Shown here: positions 37,395 to 45,127 of the stretch, one piece after another
Position numbering within the stretch: position 1 is the first letter of the stretch
Layout: every line of letters starts with the position of its first letter
NCBI GenBank assembly: GCA_030429205.1
Contig: JAUICZ010000001.1
Coordinates: 2,222,806-2,286,805, forward strand
Length of the DNA stretch: 64,000 nt
From: Bacteroidia bacterium
GTDB lineage: Bacteria; Bacteroidota; Bacteroidia; Chitinophagales; Chitinophagaceae
Direction of reading: 5' to 3'
Notes under the pieces: generated by a model
Seen by the model: only the letters and a program-made list of their open reading frames with translations
Database searches by the model: none
Told to the model about the DNA's origin: nothing
Made by a program: the position numbers and the translations under genes

Positions 37395-37492
37395 TCTCAA
37401 GTCCCAACTGGTGCGGTTCTTCCATAGGGAAACCGTGTCTATAAAGTCATTCGGTTTGCAATCAGCATTTATTCAGTGGATATAGCTCAATT

Positions 37493-37662
37493 ATGTACTA
37501 CGTACCTCAAAATGTACTGGTGCAGGTATGTAGCGATGCAGCCGATAAATACTGCTTTGGGTTCAACGAAAAAGATAACGAATGGGCGGGTATTGGTAAT
37601 GCCCAGGATTATGGGTTTAGGTTGTACGACACACGTGTAGCCAGGTTTAGAAGTGTGGATCC
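37493..37662 (+). repeat. RHS core-end repeat R1 (mosaic copy)
   Basis: Starts like R0/R2 (YYVPQNVLVQVCSDAADKY), but from EKDNEWAGIGNAQD onward follows the R4/R5 version (LYDTRVARFRSVDPL). At the switch, six bases (two codons of FNGxE) are missing. A TTG of the expressed copy is ATG here (37493). Confidence 0.85.
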
Positions 37663-38431
37663 ATTAACGAGAAGTTTTCCATATTACACACCATATCAAT
37701 TTGCAAGTAATACTCCAGTTCGAGCTATTGATTTAGATGGTCTGGAAGCGGTTATAATGGATAGAGCTGGAAAGTCAATAAATGTTTTTGCGAATATCTA
37801 CATGGTTACTAAAGGAGAGTATACTGTAAATACAACAATGATAAGATCAGTAGTAGAAAATGAAATAGTCAATAAGATTAAGAATAATCAAAGCCTGTCT
37901 CAATATGCAGGTTATAAATACAATATCAATATTGATGTGATAAATGCAGGAACATACAAACAAGCTGTAGAGGCTGCCAAAACTTCAACAATTACCTATG
38001 AAAATGGTAATGGGAGTAGTTATTCATATTCTGATTATAGGACAGGTGTCGTAGTGCAAGATTTAGGAGATGATCATCATAACCCTGTATATAATAGAAT
38101 GGTAGATGGTGGTGCGTTTGCTGAGTATGAAGCTGTTGATGATAACCAAGATGGTAATACTGACTTTAAAAGAATTAATATTAGAAGTCCACTGTCTTAT
38201 GAAGTGCCTAACTCTACATACCGTGAAAAAGAATATTACAAACGAAAGAAGTTTACTCATGAATTAGGACATTTCATATTTACGATAACTCACCCTTCAG
38301 ATAATAAATCGAGAGGACCAAAAGGAATAACAGCTGAAGAAGATAGATTGATAGAATTACAACCTGAAGATATTCAAGAACAAATGAGTCCTCTCTATAA
38401 ACCTGATAAAATTAAGGATGTCGTAAATTAG
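37493..38431 (+). CDS. displaced RHS tip 1: zincin-type metallopeptidase domain
   Basis: 312-aa frame: residues 1-57 are RHS core end, the rest is a tip unrelated to the other copies. Zinc motif HELGH at 256-260, followed by a third His (HELGHFIFTITHPSD), indicates a zincin peptidase. It lacks the Gly of a strict metzincin. There is no signal peptide, no clear ribosome site and no promoter, so it is probably a silent donor rather than an expressed gene. It becomes functional if joined to the RHS gene by recombination across the core repeat. The candidate immunity gene follows five bases later. Confidence 0.75.
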   Translation: MYYVPQNVLVQVCSDAADKYCFGFNEKDNEWAGIGNAQDYGFRLYDTRVARFRSVDPLTRSFPYYTPYQFASNTPVRAIDLDGLEAVIMDRAGKSINVFANIYMVTKGEYTVNTTMIRSVVENEIVNKIKNNQSLSQYAGYKYNINIDVINAGTYKQAVEAAKTSTITYENGNGSSYSYSDYRTGVVVQDLGDDHHNPVYNRMVDGGAFAEYEAVDDNQDGNTDFKRINIRSPLSYEVPNSTYREKEYYKRKKFTHELGHFIFTITHPSDNKSRGPKGITAEEDRLIELQPEDIQEQMSPLYKPDKIKDVVN

Positions 38432-38436
38432 TAGAT

Positions 38437-39135
38437 ATGAAGAAACAACTATTTTTTTTTATTGTTTTGCCATGCTTAATTTCGTTGAAGTTAAATGCGC
38501 AGAATGATACGACAGTGTCAGATCTGATAGGAAAGTATACCCAGGAAAACTTATTTGACACAACATATAGAGTTTTTTACTCTAAAACGGAAAGTATTGA
38601 GGGGTATATGATTGATTATCGATATTATGTTTCAGGGAACTTTAATAGTTGTGTTAACCTTTACTTTTTTATTCCCAAAACTGATAGCGTGTACTCTGAC
38701 ATAGTACATCTACTAAAAAATGAAGTTGTAGGTGTTTTTGATGATATTGTTGATGCTTATGATGCGCCATATGACATTATGATTAAAAAGGATACCCTTC
38801 AATTGAAAAGGTATAAGTATGAGTTTACAAGACTTAAGAAAAAGTTGTATGAAATAAATGACAGAACTTATTCAAAATTATCTGATAAGGAGTATGTGAA
38901 AATATTTAAAGTAAAAGCTTTGGTAGATATTTATAAGGGGAATAATATTAGTCTAAGGCGGTATAATCAAATATGTTATTCAAATAAGAAGCATGTATTC
39001 CAAAATGATACTATTGTACATTATCAGGTAAGATACCTGATAAATTATAGTACTTGTAGAACAAGTGATTTGTTTAAGAAGAAATACCCTGAAATACCAC
39101 TGACAAAGTATTGTTCATACAGAGATAGCTACTAA
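38437..39135 (+). CDS. candidate immunity protein for tip 1 (exported)
   Basis: 232-aa protein with signal peptide MKKQLFFFIVLPCLISLKLNAQ. The mature part is Tyr/Lys-rich with several Cys and no known motif. It lies five bases after the zincin tip. Its TAA is directly followed, in the same reading frame, by the next RHS core repeat (R2), so the cassette boundary is exact to the base. The immunity role is inferred from position and export signal. Confidence 0.65.
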   Translation: MKKQLFFFIVLPCLISLKLNAQNDTTVSDLIGKYTQENLFDTTYRVFYSKTESIEGYMIDYRYYVSGNFNSCVNLYFFIPKTDSVYSDIVHLLKNEVVGVFDDIVDAYDAPYDIMIKKDTLQLKRYKYEFTRLKKKLYEINDRTYSKLSDKEYVKIFKVKALVDIYKGNNISLRRYNQICYSNKKHVFQNDTIVHYQVRYLINYSTCRTSDLFKKKYPEIPLTKYCSYRDSY

Positions 39136-39353
39136 AGCACCGGCGGTACCTCTAGCATAGCTGTTACCGAATACCACTACAACAAATTGTACTATGTGCC
39201 GCAAAATGTACTGGTGCAGGTATGTAGCGATGCAGCCGATAAATACCGTTTTGGGTTTAACGGGCAGGAAAAGGATAATGAGATAGCAGGATTAGGAAAC
39301 CACAATACAGCTTTGTTTTGGCAATACGATACAAGAACTGGAAGAAGGTGGAA
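39136..39353 (+). repeat. RHS core-end repeat R2
   Basis: The longest displaced copy. It aligns without gaps to 35726-35943 of the RHS gene (218 bases) and begins immediately after the stop codon of the upstream gene. Its last 149 bases (39205-39353) match R3 (40722-40870) with one difference that I can see. Confidence 0.9.
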
Positions 39354-40152
39354 TAAGGACCCTGTTATAAAGTCATTTGAAAGTGTATATTCAACATTCT
39401 CTGGGAACCCAGTTTTATTTACAGATTATCTAGGAGATGATATAGACTATGCAAACGATCAAACTAGAAAAATTATTACAGACTTAGTAAATAAAGATAG
39501 CAAAAATTATAATCCGAGATTTGATAAACAATTTAGAAGTCTTGAAGCAGACAGGAATTCTGTTTTTACGTTTGAATTATGGCAAAACCCTAAAGGAGAA
39601 GTAGGATTAGGTAAAGAAATAATTTTTGGAGAATTTACAGCGGATGAACAGCCTGATGGTGGAGCAAGAAATGAAAAAGGACAAAACTTATTAAGGATTG
39701 GCTTCTCAATGAATATACCTTCATATAAGCATACTTTAGGCCCTTTGTTTGAAGAGACAGATCATGCTGTTCAGTTCCAAGAAGGTAGAATAGGGATGTT
39801 TAAGCTATCTGATGGGAAGTGGGGTAATGGAGGTTATGATATTATTGATGAAATTGATAATAAGATATCAAAGTTTCGAACAATAAAAAGTTTTAGTAAA
39901 GATTCTAAATATACAACTAACTTATATGCAGAAGAGAATAAAATATATAGAGAATATAAAAAGGGCGGAGATTATTATAGAAGAATTGGAGGGATGAGAG
40001 CGATGCAGTTTTATCAGGGGTTATCAAAAACTAGCATAGATGTTTTTCAGGGGGCTGAACAGATGACAAACTTAAGTGCTGAGCAACTTAAACAAAATCA
40101 TAAAGATGGTATTAAATACAGCAATATTTTAATAGGAACTCCTCAAAAGTGA
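39136..40152 (+). CDS. displaced RHS tip 2: unrecognised tip
   Basis: 339-codon frame open from directly after the upstream stop. The first possible start is TTG at 39187, which matches the expressed copy and is probably not a real start. Codons 1-73 are RHS core end (to GRRWNKDP). The tip is a roughly 265-residue soluble domain with an acidic/aromatic core. A motif FEETDHAVQFQEGR (around 39749-39790) recalls a helix of HExxH-type enzymes but lacks the first His, so catalytic class is unclear. Candidate immunity gene at 40168. Likely a silent donor cassette. Confidence 0.7.
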   Translation, partial: STGGTSSIAVTEYHYNKLYYVPQNVLVQVCSDAADKYRFGFNGQEKDNEIAGLGNHNTALFWQYDTRTGRRWNKDPVIKSFESVYSTFSGNPVLFTDYLGDDIDYANDQTRKIITDLVNKDSKNYNPRFDKQFRSLEADRNSVFTFELWQNPKGEVGLGKEIIFGEFTADEQPDGGARNEKGQNLLRIGFSMNIPSYKHTLGPLFEETDHAVQFQEGRIGMFKLSDGKWGNGGYDIIDEIDNKISKFRTIKSFSKDSKYTTNLYAEENKIYREYKKGGDYYRRIGGMRAMQFYQGLSKTSIDVFQGAEQMTNLSAEQLKQNHKDGIKYSNILIGTPQK

Positions 40153-40167
40153 TGTAAATAAATTATT

Positions 40168-40707
40168 ATGAAGTTTATATTAGTTATAACATTATTCTTA
40201 AGTTCTTGCGCTTTTATGCACAAAAGCATTGATCGAGGGGCTATTCACCATTCATATATAATAAAAGAAATCTTTGTGTTGGCACAGGTAAATCAAGTTA
40301 CTACTAAGGGAGACACTGCGTTTGTTTCTTTTCAACAAATTGAACTGTATACAACAGCTATTGTTAATACCGATACTGCTTATTATATAGATTCTTCAGG
40401 TAACAGAATTCTGGTAGTAGATACTGGTCAATTTATAAAAAATGAAGTAAGCCAGTTAAAAGCCAAAATTGTCAAAGAAAGTATTAATAATGGTTTGATG
40501 TATACATTAATAGAATCCATCCCAGAGTCATATAGTGCACTTAGGTCGGGCCAAACAAACTGTAAAAAATCTAAGAGAAATAGTATAAGAAAAGGGGAAA
40601 TGCTATTGTTAGCTATAGACGATGAGAATTCCACTTCGAAAAAATTAGTGTTTAAATATTTTTTGCGCCCCGAAAATATTGACATCTCTAAATTGTTAAT
40701 AGAATAG
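40168..40707 (+). CDS. candidate immunity lipoprotein for tip 2
   Basis: 179-aa protein with a lipoprotein signal: MKFILVITLFLSSCAFMHKS, lipobox Cys14. The mature part is mostly beta-strands, ending in helical RPENIDISKLLIE. It lies 15 bases after the tip-2 frame, and the next core repeat starts 14 bases after its stop. Immunity role inferred from this arrangement. Confidence 0.65.
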   Translation: MKFILVITLFLSSCAFMHKSIDRGAIHHSYIIKEIFVLAQVNQVTTKGDTAFVSFQQIELYTTAIVNTDTAYYIDSSGNRILVVDTGQFIKNEVSQLKAKIVKESINNGLMYTLIESIPESYSALRSGQTNCKKSKRNSIRKGEMLLLAIDDENSTSKKLVFKYFLRPENIDISKLLIE

Positions 40708-40721
40708 TATTAGTTTTTTTT

Positions 40722-40870
40722 AATGTACTGATGCAGGTATGTAGCGATGCAGCCGATAAATACCGTTTTGGGTTTAACGGGCAGGAAAAGGATAATGAGA
40801 TAGCAGGATTAGGAAACCACAATACAGCTTTGTTTTGGCAATACGATACAAGAACTGGAAGAAGGTGGAA
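40722..40870 (+). repeat. RHS core-end repeat R3
   Basis: 149 bases nearly identical to 39205-39353. The only difference I see is GTG to ATG (V to M), which creates the apparent start codon at 40731. The sequence then follows the expressed copy (CTTAGACCC) before the tips diverge. Confidence 0.9.
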
Positions 40871-41525
40871 CTTAGACCCTAAGCCGAATGTGTCGGTAAG
40901 TCTATATAGTCCATTTGGGTTAAACCCAGTTAAAAATAGTGATGTTTTAGGTGATACTATATCTACTAATCTTTTTACGCCTCGTAATTGGTTTAGTCGG
41001 TTTGTTAAAGGGGATAATTTTACAATTATTGCAAATTCTCACGTAAAAAGACAAACAAATGATGGTGTCTTTACCATATATGGTCATGGAAATTATAATG
41101 TTTTGGTAGCTCCGCCTGAAAAAGAAGGAGAACCTGTAATCAGGATAACAACTGCGGGTCAGTTTAATAAGTACATGAGTAAACACAGTCCAGAATGGAA
41201 GGGGGCAATGGGCCGCAATGAAGAAATTACATTAATATTGTACTCATGTAATGTAGGGAACGGGAATAATTCACTTGCCGCTCAAATAAGCAAAAAATTT
41301 AGTAATGTCAAAGTAATTGCAGCTGATGGATATGTTCGCTATGGAAGTGATGCTGATGGGAAATATATGGAAGTTGGAAATAAAAGGGTTTTAGATAGAA
41401 ATCATGAAGACCAAACAGGGACAGTAGAAAGTGAAAATTTAAAAGGACATTTTTATGAATTCAAAAATGGTAAACAAAATAAAGCTCTCAAGCCTGAGCA
41501 GATACGGGTTTCGGAAAATCAATAA
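40731..41525 (+). CDS. displaced RHS tip 3: clan-CD-like cysteine peptidase domain
   Basis: 264-aa frame: residues 1-47 are RHS core end, the rest is the tip. The tip has FTIYGHGNYN with His119 followed by Gly, and about 54 residues later LILYSCNVGNG with Cys173, each at the end of a hydrophobic strand, then VKVIAADGYVRYG. A His-Gly and Ser-Cys dyad on two strands is the pattern of clan CD peptidases (caspase-like and MARTX/C80-like). The apparent ATG comes from a single base change in the core repeat and lacks a visible ribosome site. The likely immunity gene overlaps its 3' end. Confidence 0.7.
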   Translation: MQVCSDAADKYRFGFNGQEKDNEIAGLGNHNTALFWQYDTRTGRRWNLDPKPNVSVSLYSPFGLNPVKNSDVLGDTISTNLFTPRNWFSRFVKGDNFTIIANSHVKRQTNDGVFTIYGHGNYNVLVAPPEKEGEPVIRITTAGQFNKYMSKHSPEWKGAMGRNEEITLILYSCNVGNGNNSLAAQISKKFSNVKVIAADGYVRYGSDADGKYMEVGNKRVLDRNHEDQTGTVESENLKGHFYEFKNGKQNKALKPEQIRVSENQ

Positions 41526-42006
41526 AGGTATAGTCGCACTTACTCTTTTAGTTGCTGGTACACTTACTCTTTTTATTGCTTGTAAATCAAAGCACGTAGA
41601 AACAGGTTATGAGATAACTGAATCGAAAAAAAGGGCTTTAATGGAGAAAGCCTTGCTAGGTAATACGGATGCATATTCTGAATTGCAAACATTTTATATG
41701 TTGAATAATGAAGTAGCAGAACCTTATCTGTTGAATTTATTAGTAGCCAACAAATACAATAACAAAGAGGCTTATTTTTCATTGTATTGGTGCTTGATTT
41801 ATAGTAATGGCGGTGATTATTCTAGAGAAGAAAGATTAGAGAGATTGGATGATTGTACTAAATACTATTGCCTCTATTACCTATTGAAATCACATGAATT
41901 AGGTTATTATGAGAGTAATAGTCATTGCGAAGAAATATTTAATTCAGATTATGACTATCCTAAATCTGATGTTTACATGGACTCAATAAAATTGTGTTCT
42001 CGCTAA
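41455..42006 (+). CDS. candidate immunity lipoprotein for tip 3
   Basis: 183-aa frame overlapping the tip-3 frame by 71 bases. The signal (IVALTLLVAGTLTLFIACKSK) begins only at about residue 25, so the true start may be a non-ATG codon near 41515, close to the end of the toxin frame. The Cys in IACKSK is a lipobox. The mature part is helical, resembling short TPR/Sel1-like helices (YSELQTFYMLNNE, YLLKSHELGYYES). Immunity role inferred. Confidence 0.6.
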   Translation: MNSKMVNKIKLSSLSRYGFRKINKGIVALTLLVAGTLTLFIACKSKHVETGYEITESKKRALMEKALLGNTDAYSELQTFYMLNNEVAEPYLLNLLVANKYNNKEAYFSLYWCLIYSNGGDYSREERLERLDDCTKYYCLYYLLKSHELGYYESNSHCEEIFNSDYDYPKSDVYMDSIKLCSR

Positions 42007-42204
42007 TTTGGGCAACTTTACAATTGCATACAAGAAGTCCGTAGTTGAGGGACTTTATTATTTGTCAATTTTATCTTTGGCAATGCTGGTCTTGTGATGA
42101 CGTATTTCAAAATGTCTGCGCTATTATATAGTTCTACATAATTGTAGTGAGCCATATGCACTCATAGATACGCCAGCCAAAAACCATTAGGGATTGATTT
42201 TACT
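42007..42204. other. junction between cassettes 3 and 4, with weak hairpin and decayed core repeat
   Basis: No gene. AAGTCC/GGACTT (42035-42055) forms a short hairpin followed by a T-rich stretch, a possible terminator. GACGTATTTCAAAATGTCTGCG near 42099-42120 resembles the core-repeat segment that encodes YVPQNVL, as if a longer copy had decayed before R4. Confidence 0.4.
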
Positions 42205-42255
42205 TTTGGGTTTAACGGAAAAGAAAAAGATAACGAATGGGCGGGTATTGGTAAT
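42205..42255 (+). repeat. RHS core-end repeat R4
   Basis: 51 bases (encoding FGFNGKEKDNEWAGIGN) identical to R5 at 44228-44278. The continuing GCCCAGGATT and LYDTR-V-x-RF segment is shared with R1. Confidence 0.9.
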
Positions 42256-43053
42256 GCCCAGGATTTTACAGCTAGGTTGTACGACACGAGAGTTGGACGT
42301 TTTTCAAGTGTAGATCCTCTATCGAAATCTTTTCCATGGAACAGTTCGTATGCTTTTGCTGAGAATAGAGTAATTGATGGTATAGATTTAGAAGGTGCAG
42401 AGTGGATGCCTGCATCTAATGGGAATACAACTAATTTTACCACAAAAGTATATATTGTAAATAGGTCGAAGGTATACGATAGTGAAAATTTAAAAGATTT
42501 TCAAAAATCTATAGTGACACAATTTAATAAAGTGTATTCTAAAGATTTTGGTGATGCTATATATAATGCAGATTTAATTATTGGAGATTATACTAAGCCG
42601 ACATATGGCAAAGGTTTGTATATACATCTTAGAGATTTAAACGACTTGAATTTTGATAACTATTCAGGTGAGGTGAAAATAGTTGGAGGTAGCACTACAA
42701 GAGCTGACGGAGAAAATATGGGGAGTCAATTTAATCACATAAATTTGAATGTATCAAAAAATGGTATATTAAGGGATATAGATGAAGCAGCATCAGAGGC
42801 TGTTCACGAATTAGGCCATACCGGAGGTTTGCCTCACCCTTGGGATAAAGAGTCTCCTCCTGATATATCACAACCAAATAGCATCAAAAAGGCTAGAAAA
42901 TTGAATATCGATCAGAGGAAGAAGATTAGAAAGAATATTATGAATAGCGAAGATAACCGAGTTCCATTCTTACAAGGTTATCCAGGAAATGATATTACTC
43001 CAGGGCAACTTAGGATGATTAAAGAAATAACTGAAAAAGAATATAATAAATGA
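42205..43053 (+). CDS. displaced RHS tip 4: metzincin-type metallopeptidase domain (no proper start)
   Basis: 283-codon frame beginning in the core repeat. The first possible start is TTG at 42277, inside the conserved LYDTRVGRF stretch, so the frame is almost certainly a start-less donor. After the core end (to IDLEGAEW) the tip carries HELGHTGGLPH at codons 201-211, a perfect HExxHxxGxxH metzincin zinc signature. A downstream Met (NIMNSED) could be the Met-turn. The predicted activity is a zinc endopeptidase. The following exported small gene starts inside its stop codon region (4-base overlap). Confidence 0.78.
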   Translation, partial: FGFNGKEKDNEWAGIGNAQDFTARLYDTRVGRFSSVDPLSKSFPWNSSYAFAENRVIDGIDLEGAEWMPASNGNTTNFTTKVYIVNRSKVYDSENLKDFQKSIVTQFNKVYSKDFGDAIYNADLIIGDYTKPTYGKGLYIHLRDLNDLNFDNYSGEVKIVGGSTTRADGENMGSQFNHINLNVSKNGILRDIDEAASEAVHELGHTGGLPHPWDKESPPDISQPNSIKKARKLNIDQRKKIRKNIMNSEDNRVPFLQGYPGNDITPGQLRMIKEITEKEYNK

Positions 43054-43493
43054 TGAAATTAAACGCATTGTTTTTAATAATATTTCATTCCTCTTTAAAT
43101 TGCTTTGCTCAAGACATTGATGACTATAAAGACAGTTATGAACGGTTTGAAATAATATTAACGTACAGCGACTTTAAAGGCTATACTTTTACCGAAGACG
43201 GAAGAAGAAAGAAGAAATACCTTAAACTATATGGTGAGGTTAATGATAGTATTAGTGTATATGTTGATAATTGTTTGATCGCAACAAGACATATTCAATA
43301 TGATAAAAATCTTGCAAGTGATTTGTTGGCTAGATATAGCTTGGGAAAGCTTTCTAAAAAATTTCATTGGGTAGATATTGTCTTTCATAAATCTAAAGAA
43401 TACATAGAGTTCCCGGTTGATCAACGCTATTTTGTCATAGATGTACATCTCTCTGATGATGGTTGGACAGTTATTTACAATAATAACTATTGA
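43050..43493 (+). CDS. candidate immunity/inhibitor protein for tip 4 (exported)
   Basis: 147-aa protein with a signal peptide (KLNALFLIIFHSSLNCFAQD) overlapping the metzincin frame by four bases (ATGA). The mature part is beta-rich with a central basic stretch (EDGRRRKKKYLKLYG). The coupling to the toxin frame supports an immunity or inhibitor role. No known family. Confidence 0.62.
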   Translation: MMKLNALFLIIFHSSLNCFAQDIDDYKDSYERFEIILTYSDFKGYTFTEDGRRKKKYLKLYGEVNDSISVYVDNCLIATRHIQYDKNLASDLLARYSLGKLSKKFHWVDIVFHKSKEYIEFPVDQRYFVIDVHLSDDGWTVIYNNNY

Positions 43494-43549
43494 CTTTATA
43501 AGAGGTAGTTATTCGACTTCATTACTATAAGGGGAGCTTGCTTGACTAG

Positions 43550-44185
43550 ATGAATACACAAATAAAGCAGAAACAGAATATCGTTAGTATACTGTTTGTA
43601 ATTACTATTGTTTTAGCAGGCTGTTTTTCGAAAAGGGCTACTAAGGTTCCATGCATGATGGTGCCCACTGAGTTTTTAGAGTTGAAATATAAAAGTAGAA
43701 AAAAAATTAGTGTTGATACATTGCAATATCGTTTAGCTAGAGTTCAGTTAAAATCTACATATTTAGAACATCAAATAACCAACCATGTTGATCATGCTAA
43801 AGAATTTTTTAAGCAAAAAGGAATAGCATGTTTTTATGGCCAATGCTTCTTAGATAAGTTTAATAGATTTATATTAATATATTCCAATAAATATTATTTG
43901 GTAGATACTGCTGCAATTTGGCTAGAGGATGTGTCTGATATGCAATATCAATTTGATGTTGCTGGTGTTGACCATATAATATGGAAAGGTAAGTTAAACA
44001 GCTTATTGGTAGACAGTTTATTTACTAAAACGGAAAAAGATAGCTTGACTTTTGAAGTTATGCGTTTAAATTACAATGAGATAAATGCATCTGAATTATA
44101 TAAAACATACGAAATGAAATGGGAATATGATATAGAGGATATTGAACATCAAACCCCTGTTCCTATTATTGATTCGCTCAAGTAA
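43550..44185 (+). CDS. second candidate immunity lipoprotein in cassette 4
   Basis: 211-aa protein with lipoprotein signal VSILFVITIVLAGCFSKRA (Cys near residue 24). The mature part is mixed helical and beta with no known motif. Cassette 4 thus has two small exported genes after one tip. This one may be the immunity gene of a tip lost by recombination. A strong 16-bp hairpin follows its stop by five bases. Confidence 0.58.
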   Translation: MNTQIKQKQNIVSILFVITIVLAGCFSKRATKVPCMMVPTEFLELKYKSRKKISVDTLQYRLARVQLKSTYLEHQITNHVDHAKEFFKQKGIACFYGQCFLDKFNRFILIYSNKYYLVDTAAIWLEDVSDMQYQFDVAGVDHIIWKGKLNSLLVDSLFTKTEKDSLTFEVMRLNYNEINASELYKTYEMKWEYDIEDIEHQTPVPIIDSLK

Positions 44186-44190
44186 TATTA

Positions 44191-44227
44191 TAAGTAGGCC
44201 TCGTTTTTTCTAAACGAGGCCTACTTA
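44191..44227 (+). terminator. perfect 16-bp hairpin at the cassette 4/5 boundary
   Basis: TAAGTAGGCCTCGTTT (44191-44206) and its exact complement (44212-44227) enclose a 5-base loop. The hairpin sits between the lipoprotein stop and the first base of repeat R5. It would end transcription before the displaced tip. The T-tract after the 3' arm is short (TTT, already part of R5), so a recombination-related role is also possible. Confidence 0.65.
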
Positions 44228-44278
44228 TTTGGGTTTAACGGAAAAGAAAAAGATAACGAATGGGCGGGTATTGGTAAT
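44228..44278 (+). repeat. RHS core-end repeat R5
   Basis: 51 bases identical to R4 (42205-42255), starting directly at the end of the 16-bp hairpin. After GIGN it diverges (SLDFGERIYDSRVAKFLSID). Confidence 0.9.
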
Positions 44279-45127
44279 AGCTTAGATTTTGGAGAGAGAA
44301 TTTATGATAGTAGAGTAGCTAAATTTTTATCAATTGATAAATTGACTAAAAGCTTTGCAGCATTATCACCATATGGTTTTGCACAAAACTCTCCAATTGC
44401 AATGAGAGACAAAAAAGGTAGTCATGGTGAAATAGTAGTCGCAAAGGGTAACCCAAGTTCGGAAGATCAAGAAGCGAAAATCACCAAGGTTACAGCTAAT
44501 GCTGTATATTACACAACTCTTAACAGAGTTAAAGAATTAAGAGGTGATTACACTTTTTTTGATAGAGCAAAATCTGAATTAAGTGGTGATGGTGGTGGCT
44601 GGAATAAGAGTTGGAATACTGCTAAATATAAAGCGACATTTAATGTTACTGTGAAGAAACCTTTAAATAGTGAAGACGAGTTAACCAATAAATTGATTGA
44701 GAATCCCGTTTCAAATTATCTTACTATAATTGACCCTTATAGTAAGGAAGGCAGTAAAGCAGGAGGTCGATTTATGAGGTTTAGAACAACACAAAGAACT
44801 CCTCCAAACAGTGTTGCGCATGAGAATGGGCACAATTGGGGTTTAAAGCATAATCCTAATTACAAAGATTTTAATACAGGTAAGTCTTCTATAATGTCTT
44901 ATCAAGCTGATAGAGCAGTTACTTTGAGGGATGTTGAGGACATTCTTGATCCTGCTGTTGAGTTAGCAAATAGAGTTGATAGAGATATAGTAATTATCCA
45001 TCTCTTTGCAAATGAGGGTGCTAACGGTACAGTAAGCAGAGATTACAATACATACAAAGTATATAATCCTGAAACAAAGGCTTATGAACAAAGCATTACA
45101 ATAGAAGCTAAAAAATATACTAAATAA
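44228..45127 (+). CDS. displaced RHS tip 5: metzincin-type metallopeptidase domain (no proper start)
   Basis: 300-codon frame from the core repeat on. The first possible start is TTG at 44342, so it looks start-less. The tip holds HENGHNWGLKH at codons 198-208, again a complete HExxHxxGxxH zinc signature, with SSIMSYQAD some 15 residues later as a likely Met-turn. Apart from this motif it is different in sequence from tip 4. Its stop overlaps the ATG of the next exported gene by one base. Confidence 0.78.
   Translation, partial: FGFNGKEKDNEWAGIGNSLDFGERIYDSRVAKFLSIDKLTKSFAALSPYGFAQNSPIAMRDKKGSHGEIVVAKGNPSSEDQEAKITKVTANAVYYTTLNRVKELRGDYTFFDRAKSELSGDGGGWNKSWNTAKYKATFNVTVKKPLNSEDELTNKLIENPVSNYLTIIDPYSKEGSKAGGRFMRFRTTQRTPPNSVAHENGHNWGLKHNPNYKDFNTGKSSIMSYQADRAVTLRDVEDILDPAVELANRVDRDIVIIHLFANEGANGTVSRDYNTYKVYNPETKAYEQSITIEAKKYTK

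Noticed and set aside
37395-37480. Terminator between the immunity gene of the expressed tip and repeat R1
   Set aside because: GCGGTT...AACCGT around 37414-37436 pairs only weakly and has no T-tract, so it was not called.
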